The notes beneath the pieces are model-generated. The model saw nothing but the letters and a program-made list of their open reading frames with translations, searched no databases and was not told the origin of the DNA. Below are positions 48,843 through 58,259 of a stretch of DNA of 64,000 nucleotides, piece after piece. The position numbers were made by a program, and so were the translations under genes. Origin of the DNA: Pseudomonas sp. JQ170C (GTDB taxonomy: Bacteria > Pseudomonadota > Gammaproteobacteria > Pseudomonadales > Pseudomonadaceae); assembly GCF_035581345.1 (NCBI RefSeq), contig NZ_CP141608.1, forward strand, positions 1,754,001 through 1,818,000, written 5' to 3'. Numbering within the stretch: position 1 is the stretch's first letter; the number at the start of each line of letters is the position of its first letter.

Positions 48843-49586
48843 ATGAGCTTCATACAAAGTAACCTGATCCATTTGCTGGCAGCCTGCTGGTTCGTGATTT
48901 GCTGGGGCGGGTATACCCGCTACGCCACCTGGAAGGGACGCGACACGGCGTGCCTGGCCAGCGTGCTGCACCTGTACCGTGAAGACTGGATGCGCCGCAT
49001 GCTGATGCGCGACAACCGGATTGCCGATGCCAGCGTGGTCGGCAACCTTGAGCGCAATGCCTCGTTTTTTGCCTCCAGCACCCTGATTATTCTGGCCGGT
49101 ATTCTCACTGTACTGGGCGCGTCGGATCGTGCGGTGTCGCTGCTGGCTGACCTGCCGCTGGTCCAGCAGGCGTCCCAGGGCATGTCGGAAATCAAGCTGC
49201 TGTGCCTGGCGACCGTATTTGTCTATGCGTTTTTCACCTTTAGCTGGTGCATGCGCCAGTACAATTTCGCCGCCATTCTGGTCGGCTCGGCGCCGATGGT
49301 GGGTGAGCGCCATGTCAGTGAGCTTGAGCGCAAAGCCTTTGCGCAACGCGCTGCCCGGGTTATTTCAATGGCGGCCAACCAGTTCAACTTTGGCCTGCGT
49401 TCCTATTACTTCGGCATGGCCATGCTCAGTTGGTTTATCAGCCCCTGGTTGTTCATGCTGATGAGCGCAGGGGTAGTGCTTGTACTGTATCGTCGCGAGT
49501 TTCATTCCGATGTGCTGGATGTGATGGTATTCACCCCCACCGAAGCACCCGTGGCAGATGCCGCTAAAGAAAGCAGTATTAACTGA
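48843..49586 (+). CDS. DUF599 membrane protein
   Basis: Integral membrane protein of 247 residues. Helices at about 8-23, 74-92, 118-138 and 200-222 are seen, with the DUF599 region RDNRIADASVVGNLERNASFFASS in the cytoplasmic loop. Function unknown. A TTACCGGAACCTTGA stretch precedes the ATG. It shares a bidirectional terminator with the lipoprotein gene opposite. Confidence 0.8.
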   Translation: MSFIQSNLIHLLAACWFVICWGGYTRYATWKGRDTACLASVLHLYREDWMRRMLMRDNRIADASVVGNLERNASFFASSTLIILAGILTVLGASDRAVSLLADLPLVQQASQGMSEIKLLCLATVFVYAFFTFSWCMRQYNFAAILVGSAPMVGERHVSELERKAFAQRAARVISMAANQFNFGLRSYYFGMAMLSWFISPWLFMLMSAGVVLVLYRREFHSDVLDVMVFTPTEAPVADAAKESSIN

Positions 49587-49613
49587 ATCGTTAAATTGCC
49601 GATCTACAGCCAT

Positions 49614-49643
49614 AAAAAAACCCGACGCAAGTCGGGTTTTTTT
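49614..49643. terminator. Bidirectional terminator
   Basis: The perfect 13-bp stem AAAAAAACCCGAC with GTCGGGTTTTTTT around the loop GCAA serves both the DUF599 gene and the convergent lipoprotein gene. Confidence 0.95.
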
Positions 49644-49659
49644 AACAGCTGTTGCGTGC

Positions 49660-49929
49660 TTACTTGGCAGGCTCAGCAGGCGCTGGAGTGGCCGGCACGG
49701 CTGGAGCGGCTTCTTCAGCGGCTTTCTGTTGCGCTTCAGCACTGTCTTTGGCGGCTTCAGCGTTTTCTTTTGCAGCTTCGTTCACTTTATCCTGAGCTTC
49801 GTCCATCTTCTGCTGAGCGTTCTCGGTATGTTGCGCAGCATCCTGAGCCTTGTCTTCGCTGGCTTTATCGCAAGCAGCGAGACCCAGGGCGGCGGCCAGC
49901 ATTACGGCAAAAGCAAAAGGTTTACGCAT
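49660..49929 (-). CDS. Small Ala/Glu/Lys-rich lipoprotein
   Basis: Predicted lipoprotein of 89 residues. The lipobox GLAAC (Cys about 20) is followed by a highly charged helix made of Ala, Glu, Lys, Gln and Asp, with heptad-like spacing and a Pro-rich tail (AAPAVPATPAPAEPAK). It resembles Lpp-type or LEA-like helical envelope proteins without a clear family match. An AGGAGAAACACCC site precedes the ATG. Single gene, probably outer-membrane or periplasmic. Confidence 0.75.
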   Translation of the reverse strand: MRKPFAFAVMLAAALGLAACDKASEDKAQDAAQHTENAQQKMDEAQDKVNEAAKENAEAAKDSAEAQQKAAEEAAPAVPATPAPAEPAK

Positions 49930-50084
49930 GGGTGTTTCTCCTGGTGGGAATAAGTTGCTTGTTCCTTTGAGCGCAAGTAACCAATAGAAGTTCCGCCCGT
50001 TTCAAAGATATATAACTGCCGGATCTATATGGACTTTTTTTCAGGCTTATGCATTGCGTCGATCACTCAAAAGGCCTTGATGAT

Positions 50085-50555
50085 ATGAATGACTTGATGG
50101 CCATGGCTGAACGCTTTCTCTCGGCGCTGCGTCACTGTCAGCTACTGCAGATGCGTGTGCACCACGCCGACCCCCAAGGCATGACGCTGGTGCTGCCATA
50201 CTCGGAAAAAATCGTCGGCAATCCCCATACCGGCGCCATTCACGGGGGCGCGTTGACCACCTTGATGGACACCACGTGCGGCATGGCTACCCTGTGCGCC
50301 CTGGCAGAGTTTGAAGTCTGTCCGACCCTGGACCTGCGCATCGACTACATGCACTCGGCCAAGGCCGGCCAGGACATCTACGGCTATGCCCAGTGCTATC
50401 GGGTTACCCGTGACGTGATCTTCACCCGTGGCATGGCCTATCAGGACGACCCGGAGCAGCCCATTGCCCAGGTGGTGGGCACCTTCATGCGCCTGGGCAA
50501 GGGCGTGAAGGGCGGCCTGAATTTTGGCAAGCGCCTCAAGGAGCCAGGACAATGA
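50085..50555 (+). CDS. PaaI-family acyl-CoA thioesterase (first of pair)
   Basis: Hotdog-fold protein of 156 residues from the ATG at 50085, preceded by AAAAGG; a 50049 start would add 12 residues. The active-site region GNPHTGAIHGGALTTLMDTTCG carries the Asn/His-Gly-Gly and Asp pattern of PaaI thioesterases. It overlaps the second thioesterase gene by four bases (ATGA), so the two may form a hetero-oligomer. Substrate unknown. Confidence 0.82.
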   Translation: MNDLMAMAERFLSALRHCQLLQMRVHHADPQGMTLVLPYSEKIVGNPHTGAIHGGALTTLMDTTCGMATLCALAEFEVCPTLDLRIDYMHSAKAGQDIYGYAQCYRVTRDVIFTRGMAYQDDPEQPIAQVVGTFMRLGKGVKGGLNFGKRLKEPGQ

Positions 50556-51013
50556 TCCCGCCAGAAGTGCACCAGCAATTGCGCCAGGCCCATGCCGAAG
50601 GCAACTATCAGCCGCTATTGGCGATGATTCCCTATGCCAGCCTGATCGGTATCGAGTGCAGTCGGCAGGGCGATGATTTGCTGTTTTGCCTGCCGGCCAG
50701 CCAGGACAACATCGGTAATCCCCTGTTGCCGGCGATTCATGGGGGAGTGATCGCAGGCTTCATGGAGTTGTCGGCTGCCTTGTACCTGATGATTTTCAGT
50801 GAGAGCGCGGCCGTTCCGAAGATCATCGACTTTTCCATCGACTACCTGCGTGCCGGGCATTTTCGCGACACCTATGCCCAATGTCAGCTGTGGCGTCAGG
50901 GGCGGCGGGTGACCAACGTTGCGATCACCGCCTGGCAGGGCAATCCGAGCGAACCCATTGCCACCGCCCGTGCCCATTTCAAAATCGAAGAAATGACCTC
51001 GCCCTTGAAATAG
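50552..51013 (+). CDS. PaaI-family thioesterase (second of pair)
   Basis: Hotdog-fold protein of 153 residues coupled to the previous gene. It has the pattern GNPLLPAIHGGVIAGFMELSA, where the position equivalent to the catalytic Asp of the partner is Glu (MELSA versus MDTTC). It may be an active thioesterase with Glu or a non-catalytic partner. The gene ends 105 bp before htpG. Confidence 0.8.
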   Translation: MIPPEVHQQLRQAHAEGNYQPLLAMIPYASLIGIECSRQGDDLLFCLPASQDNIGNPLLPAIHGGVIAGFMELSAALYLMIFSESAAVPKIIDFSIDYLRAGHFRDTYAQCQLWRQGRRVTNVAITAWQGNPSEPIATARAHFKIEEMTSPLK

Positions 51014-51118
51014 CGTCCCGTGCCCCCATCTGCATGACATCCCGCCGTAAAAGCAGGCCTGGGCCACCGGGCTCGCCTGCCGAGCGACAACTGCCATCAG
51101 ATTGGAGTGTTGAAGACC

Positions 51119-53023
51119 ATGAGTGTGGAAACTCAAAAAGAAACCCTGGGCTTCCAGACCGAGGTGAAGCAACTGCTGCACCTCATGATCCATTCCCTGT
51201 ATTCAAACAAGGAAATCTTCCTTCGCGAGCTGATTTCCAACGCCTCCGATGCCGTCGACAAACTGCGCTTCGAGGCCCTGGCCAAACCTGAGCTGCTCGA
51301 AGGCGGCGCCGAGCTGAAAATCCGTGTCAGCTTCGACAAGGATGCCAACACCGTCACCCTCGAAGACAACGGCATCGGTATGAGCCGCGAGGACGTGATC
51401 ACCCATCTGGGCACCATCGCCAAGTCCGGCACCGCCGACTTCATGAAGAACCTTACCGGTGACCAGAAGAAAGATTCGCACCTGATCGGCCAGTTCGGCG
51501 TGGGCTTCTACTCGGCCTTCATCGTTGCCGACAAGGTAGACGTATTCAGCCGCCGTGCCGGTCAGCCAGCCGCCGAAGGCGTGCACTGGTCGTCCAAGGG
51601 CGAGGGCGAGTTTGAAGTCGCCACCATCGACAAGGCCGAGCGCGGCACGCGTATCGTCCTGCACCTGAAAAAGGGTGAGGAAGAGTTCGCCGACGGCTGG
51701 CGCCTGCGCAACATCATCAAGAAGTATTCCGATCACATCGCCCTGCCGATCGAGCTGCCAAAGCAGGTCGAAGCCGCTGAAGGCGAAGAGAAGCCGGCCG
51801 AAGAATGGGAAACCGTCAACCGCGCCAGCGCCCTGTGGACCCGTCCGCGTACCGAGATCAAGGACGAGGAATACCAGGAGTTCTACAAGCACATCGGGCA
51901 CGACTTCGAGAACCCGCTGGCCTGGAGCCACAACAAGGTCGAAGGCAAGCTTGAGTACAGCTCGCTGCTGTACGTTCCGGCCCGTGCGCCATTCGACCTG
52001 TACCAGCGCGAAGCACCACGCGGCCTGAAACTGTACGTGCAGCGCGTGTTCGTCATGGACCAGGCCGAGTCGTTCCTGCCGCTGTACCTGCGCTTCATCA
52101 AGGGTGTGGTTGACTCCAACGATCTGTCGTTGAACGTCTCGCGGGAAATCCTGCAGAAAGACCCGATCATCGACTCGATGAAGTCGGCCCTGACCAAGCG
52201 CGTACTGGACATGCTCGAGAAGCTGGCCAAGAACGAGCCTGAACAGTACAAGGGCTTCTGGAAGAACTTTGGCCAGGTCATGAAAGAAGGCCCAGCCGAA
52301 GACTTCGCCAACAAGGAAAAGATCGCCGGTCTGCTGCGCTTTGCCTCCACCAGCGACGACAGCGGCGAGCAGAGCGTTTCGCTGGCCGACTACCTGGCCC
52401 GTGCCAAGGAAGGTCAGGACAAGATCTACTTCCTCACCGGCGAGTCCTATGCGCAGGTCAAGAACAGCCCGCACCTGGAAGTCTTCCGCAAGAAAGGCAT
52501 CGAAGTGCTGCTGCTGACCGACCGCATCGACGAGTGGCTGATGAGCTACCTGAGCGAATTCGACGGCAAGGGCTTTGTCGACGTCGCCCGCGGCGACCTG
52601 GACCTGGGCAAGCTGGATTCGGAAGAAGACAAGAAAGCCCAGGAAGAAGTCGCCAAGGACAAAGAAGGCCTGGTCGAGCGTCTCAAGGCTGCACTGGGTG
52701 AAAGCGTCAGTGAAGTGCGCGTCTCGCACCGCCTGACCGATTCGCCTGCGATCCTGGCAATCGGCGAACAGGACCTGGGCCTGCAGATGCGCCAGATCCT
52801 TGAAGCCAGCGGCCAGAAGGTACCGGATTCCAAGCCTATCTTTGAATTCAACCCTGGCCATCCGCTGATCGAGAAACTGGACAACGAGCAGAGCGAAGAC
52901 CGTTTCGCCGACTTCTCGCATATCCTCTTCGATCAAGCCGCCCTGGCGGCAGGCGACAGCTTGAAGGACCCGGCGGCGTACGTTCGTCGCCTGAACAAGC
53001 TGCTGGTCGAATTGTCGGCTTAA
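51119..53023 (+). CDS. htpG: Chaperone protein HtpG (Hsp90)
   Basis: Bacterial Hsp90 of 634 residues. The N-terminal ATPase of the GHKL class shows [26 protein letters not shown] and [11 protein letters not shown]. The middle domain has the catalytic Arg region [10 protein letters not shown], and a C-terminal dimerisation domain follows. The start at 51119 is preceded by TTGGAGTG. Acts as an ATP-dependent folding factor in the cytoplasm. I see no clear sigma-32 promoter in 51014-51118. Confidence 0.98.
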   Translation: MSVETQKETLGFQTEVKQLLHLMIHSLYSNKEIFLRELISNASDAVDKLRFEALAKPELLEGGAELKIRVSFDKDANTVTLEDNGIGMSREDVITHLGTIAKSGTADFMKNLTGDQKKDSHLIGQFGVGFYSAFIVADKVDVFSRRAGQPAAEGVHWSSKGEGEFEVATIDKAERGTRIVLHLKKGEEEFADGWRLRNIIKKYSDHIALPIELPKQVEAAEGEEKPAEEWETVNRASALWTRPRTEIKDEEYQEFYKHIGHDFENPLAWSHNKVEGKLEYSSLLYVPARAPFDLYQREAPRGLKLYVQRVFVMDQAESFLPLYLRFIKGVVDSNDLSLNVSREILQKDPIIDSMKSALTKRVLDMLEKLAKNEPEQYKGFWKNFGQVMKEGPAEDFANKEKIAGLLRFASTSDDSGEQSVSLADYLARAKEGQDKIYFLTGESYAQVKNSPHLEVFRKKGIEVLLLTDRIDEWLMSYLSEFDGKGFVDVARGDLDLGKLDSEEDKKAQEEVAKDKEGLVERLKAALGESVSEVRVSHRLTDSPAILAIGEQDLGLQMRQILEASGQKVPDSKPIFEFNPGHPLIEKLDNEQSEDRFADFSHILFDQAALAAGDSLKDPAAYVRRLNKLLVELSA

Positions 53024-53034
53024 GTAGAGTCAGG

Positions 53035-53059
53035 AAAGCCCGCTTCGGCGGGCTTTTTT
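53035..53059 (+). terminator. Terminator after htpG
   Basis: AAAGCCCGC with GCGGGCTTT around a TTCG loop, followed by a T6 run, ten bases past the stop. Confidence 0.92.
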
Positions 53060-53081
53060 CATGGTGCAAGGAGAGGACTGC

Positions 53082-53807
53082 ATGAGCAAAGTCACAATCG
53101 AGTCGCTGGTCTATCATGTTGCCGGCAAAGCCTATGAGAGTCGCCTGGTCTACACCCAGGGTGCCACGGGGCAACCCGGGCTGCTGATGGCACCCAACTG
53201 GATGGGGATTGGCGAGGGCGCAGAGCGCATTGCCAAGGAGGTCGCCGCCCAGGGGTACGTGGTGCTGATCGCTGACATCTATGGTCAGACGCTGCGCCCC
53301 TCGAACATGGATGAAGCAGGGGCGGCGATGACGCCGCTCAAGGACGACCGTGTGGAGCTGCGCAAGCGCATGAAAGAGGCGCTGGATCAGTTGCTGGGGC
53401 AGTCGCGCGCAGTCCTGGAGCCGGGCAAGCTGGCAACCTTCGGCTTCTGCTTCGGCGGTTGCTGCGCCCTGGAGCTGGCCCGCATGGACGATCGGTTGCA
53501 GGCTGCAGTTTCATTCCACGGCACCCTGGATACACCGCTGCCGGCACAGGAAGGCAAGACCAAGGCGTCGATGCTGGTGCTGCATGGCGCTGCCGACCCG
53601 TTCGTACCTAAAGAGCAACTGCCGGCCTTCGAGGCGGAGATGGATGCGGCCAAGGTCGATTGGCAACTGGTCAGCTATGGCGGTGCGGTGCACTCGTTCA
53701 CCGACACGGCGGCCAATATTCCCGGCAAGATGAAGTACGACGCCCGTACGTCCAAGCGGGCGTTCAAGGCGATGTTCAATTTGCTGGATGAAGTGTTCAA
53801 GGCGTAA
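53082..53807 (+). CDS. Dienelactone hydrolase family protein
   Basis: Alpha/beta hydrolase of 241 residues. The nucleophile elbow GFCFGGCC has the Cys nucleophile typical of dienelactone hydrolase. The acid is in LHGAADPFVP and the His in GAVHSFTD. An AAGGAGAGGAC ribosome site fixes the start at 53082. It stands alone, not in an aromatic-degradation cluster, so its natural substrate is open. Confidence 0.85.
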   Translation: MSKVTIESLVYHVAGKAYESRLVYTQGATGQPGLLMAPNWMGIGEGAERIAKEVAAQGYVVLIADIYGQTLRPSNMDEAGAAMTPLKDDRVELRKRMKEALDQLLGQSRAVLEPGKLATFGFCFGGCCALELARMDDRLQAAVSFHGTLDTPLPAQEGKTKASMLVLHGAADPFVPKEQLPAFEAEMDAAKVDWQLVSYGGAVHSFTDTAANIPGKMKYDARTSKRAFKAMFNLLDEVFKA

Positions 53808-53812
53808 GTCGT

Positions 53813-53858
53813 ATCGCGGGGCAAGCCCGCTCCTACAGGAGCGGGCTTGCCCCGCGAT
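53813..53858. repeat. REP inverted pair
   Basis: Exact 22-base arms (53813-53834 and 53837-53858) with a 2-base centre, REP core GGGGCAAGCCCGCTCC. It fills the 58-bp gap between convergent genes and probably acts as their 3' hairpin. Confidence 0.9.
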
Positions 53859-53865
53859 CAATCAT

Positions 53866-54726
53866 TCAAGGCAACTCGATCCGTTCGCTTTCCCCCGGCA
53901 CCGTCGGCCAATCGCCCGCCGCCCAGCGCGCCCGGGCCTGATCGATCAGCGCCGGATCACTGGCCACGAAGTTCCAGTTCATACGCCGCGGCCCGTCCAG
54001 CGGGGCGCCCCCGAACAGCACCAGCCGGCTTTCGCTGTCGGCGTACAGGCTCATCTCTTCCCCTTCCGGCAGCACCACCAGGCTGTGCGGCTCAACCGCC
54101 TCGTCGTCCAGGCTCACGTCCCCCTCCAGCACATACAGCGCGCGCTCGGCATGTTCATTGGGAACGGTCAGGGTCGTGGCGGACTGCATCTGTACCAGGG
54201 CATAAAGGGTGGGCGAGAGCACGGGTACCGGCGACTGCAGGCAAAAGCCGCTGCCGGCAATCATGCGGATGTTCACGCCCAGGCTGTCGCTTACCGGCAG
54301 GCTGTCGGCCGGGTGATGGCTGTAGTGGCTTTCGCCTTGCTCGGCCTCCCTGGGTGAGGCCAGCCACACTTGCAGGCCATGCAGCCGCGAACCGCTTGCC
54401 AGCAGGTCGGCGGGGGTGCGTTCGACATGAGCGACACCGCGCCCGGCAGTCATCCAGCTGACTTCACCGGCCTTGACCCGTTGATCGGAGCCCAGGCTGT
54501 CCTTGTGCAGCAGTTCGCCTTCAAACAGGTAGGTGAGGGTGGACAGGCCGATGTGCGGATGCTGGCGTATGTTCACGCCGCGGCCCGGGGCGTAGTCGGT
54601 TTCAAGCATGTGATCGAAGAACACGAACGGCCCCACGCTACGGCTTTGTGCCGAAGGCAGCGGGCGCAGGATGGGTTGTCCTTCAACGGATTCGGCGCGA
54701 GGACGGATGACCAGGGGATTGCTCAC
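53866..54726 (-). CDS. Pirin family protein
   Basis: Double-cupin protein of 286 residues. Metal-binding residues are visible in RQHPHIGLSTLTYLFEGE and in GRGVAHVERT. The start was set at the GTG at 54726 with GGAG seven bases upstream; the ATG at 54762 would add a non-conserved prefix. Pirins in bacteria include quercetinases and enzyme modulators. The precise role cannot be told. Confidence 0.85.
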   Translation of the reverse strand: MSNPLVIRPRAESVEGQPILRPLPSAQSRSVGPFVFFDHMLETDYAPGRGVNIRQHPHIGLSTLTYLFEGELLHKDSLGSDQRVKAGEVSWMTAGRGVAHVERTPADLLASGSRLHGLQVWLASPREAEQGESHYSHHPADSLPVSDSLGVNIRMIAGSGFCLQSPVPVLSPTLYALVQMQSATTLTVPNEHAERALYVLEGDVSLDDEAVEPHSLVVLPEGEEMSLYADSESRLVLFGGAPLDGPRRMNWNFVASDPALIDQARARWAAGDWPTVPGESERIELP

Positions 54727-54841
54727 GGTGGGCTCCAGGCCGGGAATGATTGCCTGGATCATAGCCTGTTCGCGGCCGCGGCTGAACTGTGCGGCGGCGC
54801 AGCCGGTCTACCCTGTCTGAATCGCCAGGAAGGAATGTGCA

Positions 54842-55849
54842 ATGTTCGCCAAAGGGCTGGGCTGGGTGCTGTTGATCGGGTTGACCCTGCAAAACGTGCA
54901 GGCGCGGGAGTACCACTACAGTGATGCGCACCTGCACTACGTGGATTTTTTCCAGGAAAGCGAAGGCATGGATGCGCTGCTCAAGGCGATGGACGAGGCG
55001 CGTATCGACCAGTCGATGATCGCCGGCATTCCGGTCGCAAAAAAATGGCATGAGGATGAGCCCAAACGCCCGCGCTACTACGCAGGCGACGATGCCGATG
55101 CCTACTGGTACAGCGCCACCGATACCTACGTGGCTGCCGCGCTGGAAAAGCTCACCCCCGCCCAGCGCCAACGCTTTCATCCTTTCCTGACCGGCTTCAA
55201 CCCGGTGGACAAGAACGCCCTGGCGCATATCGAGCGCATGCTCGCCTTGTATCCGGGGCTGTGGCAGGGCATTGGCGAGGTGTTCACCCGCCATGATGAC
55301 CTTACCGCACTGACAACCGGCGATACGCCCCGGGCCAACAATGAAGCCATGACCCGCATCTACCACCTGGCTGCCGAACAGGACCTGCCAGTGCTGGTGC
55401 ACTCCAACATCACCTCCAAGCGCGAGCGCAACCCGCTGTACCTGGCGGAAATCGAAGAGCCGCTGCGCAACCATCCGCACACGCGATTCATCTGGGCCCA
55501 TGCCGGTACCAGCATGGAAATCCACCGTCACCAGACGCAGCTGGATTTTCTGTTGCCGACCCTGTCGCGGATGCTCGAAGCCTATCCCAACTTGTACATC
55601 GACCTGTCCTGGAGCGTGCTGCAGCCTTATCTGCTGGACGAAAAGGGCAAACCCAGGGCGCAGTGGGTCAAGCTGGTGGAGCGCTTCCCTGAGCGCTTCA
55701 TGCTCGGTTCTGACGTGGTGGGGCGGTTCGGCAGCCTGGGCGAGCAGTTGCACAGCTTCGACCCCTTCCTCGATGCCTTGCCGGCCGAGGTGGCGCAGAA
55801 AGTTGCGCGCGACAACTTTCTGGCCGTGCTGCCCAAGCGCCGCGAATGA
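54842..55849 (+). CDS. Secreted amidohydrolase-family metal hydrolase
   Basis: Protein of 335 residues with a signal peptide (GLGWVLLIGLTLQNVQA) and an amidohydrolase_2-type TIM barrel. Metal and active-site residues are DAHLHY near the N-terminus, LVHSNITS, FIWAHAGTS and SDVVGRFG near the C-terminus. A periplasmic location is unusual for this fold. A GGAAGGAATGTGCA stretch precedes the ATG. A secreted DUF3859 gene follows 67 bp later. Substrate unknown. Confidence 0.8.
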   Translation: MFAKGLGWVLLIGLTLQNVQAREYHYSDAHLHYVDFFQESEGMDALLKAMDEARIDQSMIAGIPVAKKWHEDEPKRPRYYAGDDADAYWYSATDTYVAAALEKLTPAQRQRFHPFLTGFNPVDKNALAHIERMLALYPGLWQGIGEVFTRHDDLTALTTGDTPRANNEAMTRIYHLAAEQDLPVLVHSNITSKRERNPLYLAEIEEPLRNHPHTRFIWAHAGTSMEIHRHQTQLDFLLPTLSRMLEAYPNLYIDLSWSVLQPYLLDEKGKPRAQWVKLVERFPERFMLGSDVVGRFGSLGEQLHSFDPFLDALPAEVAQKVARDNFLAVLPKRRE

Positions 55850-55916
55850 GCGGATTGTCATCAGCCTGTCATGCCGGTGTCATAGCCTGCCGCCATCAAT
55901 CCTGATGGAGTGCACC

Positions 55917-56381
55917 ATGTTTTCCAGTCGTTTCAGCGCTGTGTGCGGGCTCTTGCTGGTCAGTGGCCTGGCCAGTGCCGAGGTTCATGTCCAGGGCCCT
56001 ATCGAGTACGGCCTGTTCGAGACCCGCCACCAGAACTTCCAGCCCGGTGAGCGGGTGCTGACCATGAGCAACCAGACCATTCAGCAAACCGACGAGATTC
56101 CAGCGCGCCTGGGCAGCAAGTTCGGCATGCGCTATCGCCTGGACGGCAAGGTGGCCGAAGACACGCCGCTGACGCTGCTGTACCTCACCCCAGGCGTACG
56201 CACGCCCGACGGCAAGCGCCACGACAAATTCGAAGTGGTGCAGAAGCTGGTGCCTGGGGCTGCCCAGGATGTGATGGCCTATGAGTTCACAGAAAACCAC
56301 GAAGTGGTACCCGGCCAATGGCATTTCATGGTGTTCCAGGGGGATCGCCTGCTGGCCGAGCAGCGCTTCACCGTGCGCTGA
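55917..56381 (+). CDS. DUF3859 secreted protein
   Basis: Protein of 154 residues with a signal peptide (FSAVCGLLLVSGLASA) and a beta-rich mature part (GPIEYGLFETRHQNF, IPARLGSKFGMRYRL, GVRTPDGKRHDKFEV, VPGQWHFMVFQGDRLLAEQR) matching the DUF3859 pattern. Function unknown. A GATGGAGTGCACC stretch provides the ribosome site. Confidence 0.78.
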   Translation: MFSSRFSAVCGLLLVSGLASAEVHVQGPIEYGLFETRHQNFQPGERVLTMSNQTIQQTDEIPARLGSKFGMRYRLDGKVAEDTPLTLLYLTPGVRTPDGKRHDKFEVVQKLVPGAAQDVMAYEFTENHEVVPGQWHFMVFQGDRLLAEQRFTVR

Positions 56382-56455
56382 GTCAGTGCGCGGTTGGCAA
56401 GGTGATGATAAGGCACTTTGATATCACTTTTTCGTCTTACGCAAATTCTCTACCG

Positions 56456-56463
56456 GCCGATAC
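56456..56463 (+). promoter_or_regulatory. Possible sigma-28 (FliA) -10 element of the chemoreceptor gene
   Basis: GCCGATAC matches the FliA -10 GCCGATAA in seven of eight bases. The -35 at the expected 15-bp spacing reads TTAC (56437-56440), a weak match to TAAA. The leader would be about 50 bases. Confidence 0.4.
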
Positions 56464-56520
56464 CTTCTAGAAGCAAGGACTGCTGCAACGCATTGCAGCG
56501 CTTTTGGAAGGAGCCCGTGT

Positions 56521-58146
56521 ATGAATTTGAGAAACATGAATATCGCGCCCAGGGCCGGCCTCGGTTTTGGCCTGGTCGCGTTACTGGTGTTTGCCCTGGG
56601 CGGGTTTGCCTTGCAGCAGATGACCAGCATGCGCCAGCAGTCCGAGCAGGTCGACAGCAACTGGCTGCCCAGTGTGATTGCAGTGGGGCAGATGGCCCAG
56701 GACACCATGCGCATCCGCGCGCTAACCTTGCGTCTGCTGATCAACCGCGATCCCCAGGCGCTCCAGCAGAACAAGGCGCGTGTCGAAGAGATCAAGGTCG
56801 GCCTTGGCAAGGCGCAGCAGCAGTACCAGGCGTTGATCGTATTGCCTGAAGAGCAGACCCTGTTCGACCGCTACCTGAACCTTGAGCAGCAGTACTTCGG
56901 TTTGCAGGCCCAGGTGATGCAGCTTTCGGCGCAGAACCAGGTCGAGGCGGCCACTGCCTTGGTCAACGGTGAAATGAACCAGTTGGCCGATCAGTTGACC
57001 GCCACCCTCAACGAACTGATCGCCCTCAACAACCACCATGCCAACACGGCCACCGACCTTGCCGAAGCGGTGTTCAAGAGTGCCCGGGTGTGGGTGGTTG
57101 CGTTGCTGGTGGCGGCTCTGGTGCTGACGGTGATTCTTGCCCTGACCCTGACCCGCAGCATCGTTCGGCCTCTGGGCCAGTCGCTGCAAGTGGCCGAGGT
57201 GGTCGCCACTGGCGACCTGACCCCGCAGATTTCTGTTCACGGCAAGGACGAGCCGGCGCGCTTGCTGGCAGCGCTCAAGCAGATGCAGCAGAGCTTGCGT
57301 GACACCATCGGGCGCATCTCCGACTCGTCCAATCAGTTGGCCTCTGCCTCCGAAGAACTGAGCGCAGTGACCGATGACGCTACCCGCGGCTTGATGCAGC
57401 AAAGCCAGGAAATCGAGCAGGCCGCCACCGCAGTCAACCAGATGACCACTGCAGTGGAGGAGGTGGCGAGCAACGCCGTGGCCACCTCCGAGGCATCCCG
57501 AGAGTCGGACCGGATTGCCAGGCAGGGGCGCGAGCAGGTGCGCCTGACCGTCGCCTCGATCGAATCACTGGCAGCGGGCGTCACCTCCAATGCCGAGGAG
57601 GTGGAGCAATTGGCGCAGCAGGTGCACGGCATTACCAAGGTGTTGGATGTGATCGGCGCCATTGCCGAGCAGACCAACCTGCTAGCGCTCAACGCTGCCA
57701 TCGAGGCTGCTCGTGCCGGTGATGCCGGGCGTGGCTTTGCCGTGGTGGCCGATGAGGTGAGGGCGCTGGCGCACCGTACCCAGCAGTCGACCCGGGAAAT
57801 AGAACAGATGATCGACGGCATCCAGCAAGGCACCGACCGTGCGGTGTCGGGCATGCAACAGAGCAACGAGCGCGCGCGAGTCACCCTGGACGGTGCGCAC
57901 GCGGCCGGAGCGGCGCTGGACGAAATCGCCGCTGCCATCAGCCTGATCAATGAGCGCAACCTGGTGATCGCCAGTGCGTCCGAGCAGCAGGCGCAGGTGG
58001 CGCGGGAGGTGGACCGCAACCTGACCAATATCCGTGACCTGGCGCTGCAGACCTCGGCGGGGGCGAACCAGACCAATGCGGCGAGCCAGGCGCTTTCGCA
58101 GTTGGCGATCGAGTTGAATGGGTTGGTGGGGCGGTTCTCGGTGTAG
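56521..58146 (+). CDS. Methyl-accepting chemotaxis protein
   Basis: Chemoreceptor of 541 residues. TM1 is about 11-32, followed by a periplasmic four-helix-bundle domain (about 33-188), TM2 about 190-210 and a HAMP domain ([19 protein letters not shown]). The long signalling coiled coil has the conserved hairpin [19 protein letters not shown]. No CheR-tethering pentapeptide ends the protein (GLVGRFSV). The ligand is unknown. The position beside fabB-fabA and the hybrid kinase is the same as that of PA1608 in P. aeruginosa. Confidence 0.93.
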   Translation: MNLRNMNIAPRAGLGFGLVALLVFALGGFALQQMTSMRQQSEQVDSNWLPSVIAVGQMAQDTMRIRALTLRLLINRDPQALQQNKARVEEIKVGLGKAQQQYQALIVLPEEQTLFDRYLNLEQQYFGLQAQVMQLSAQNQVEAATALVNGEMNQLADQLTATLNELIALNNHHANTATDLAEAVFKSARVWVVALLVAALVLTVILALTLTRSIVRPLGQSLQVAEVVATGDLTPQISVHGKDEPARLLAALKQMQQSLRDTIGRISDSSNQLASASEELSAVTDDATRGLMQQSQEIEQAATAVNQMTTAVEEVASNAVATSEASRESDRIARQGREQVRLTVASIESLAAGVTSNAEEVEQLAQQVHGITKVLDVIGAIAEQTNLLALNAAIEAARAGDAGRGFAVVADEVRALAHRTQQSTREIEQMIDGIQQGTDRAVSGMQQSNERARVTLDGAHAAGAALDEIAAAISLINERNLVIASASEQQAQVAREVDRNLTNIRDLALQTSAGANQTNAASQALSQLAIELNGLVGRFSV

Positions 58147-58150
58147 TGCG

Positions 58151-58174
58151 GTAGGGGCGGGCTTGCCCCGCGAT
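58151..58174. repeat. Single REP element
   Basis: GTAGGGGCGGGCTTGCCCCG and following bases form one REP unit just after the chemoreceptor stop, ahead of the shared terminator. Confidence 0.75.
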
Positions 58175-58212
58175 GCGGCCTTGAGGCGTGTTCATGTCCC
58201 GCGATACAAACA

Positions 58213-58241
58213 AAAACGCCCCGAACCAGTCGGGGCGTTTT
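58213..58241. terminator. Bidirectional terminator between chemoreceptor and fabB
   Basis: Arms AAAACGCCCCGA (58213-58224) and TCGGGGCGTTTT (58230-58241) are perfect complements around a 5-base loop and end both converging transcripts. Confidence 0.95.
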
Positions 58242-58259
58242 CACATAAGGGGCTAGCCC

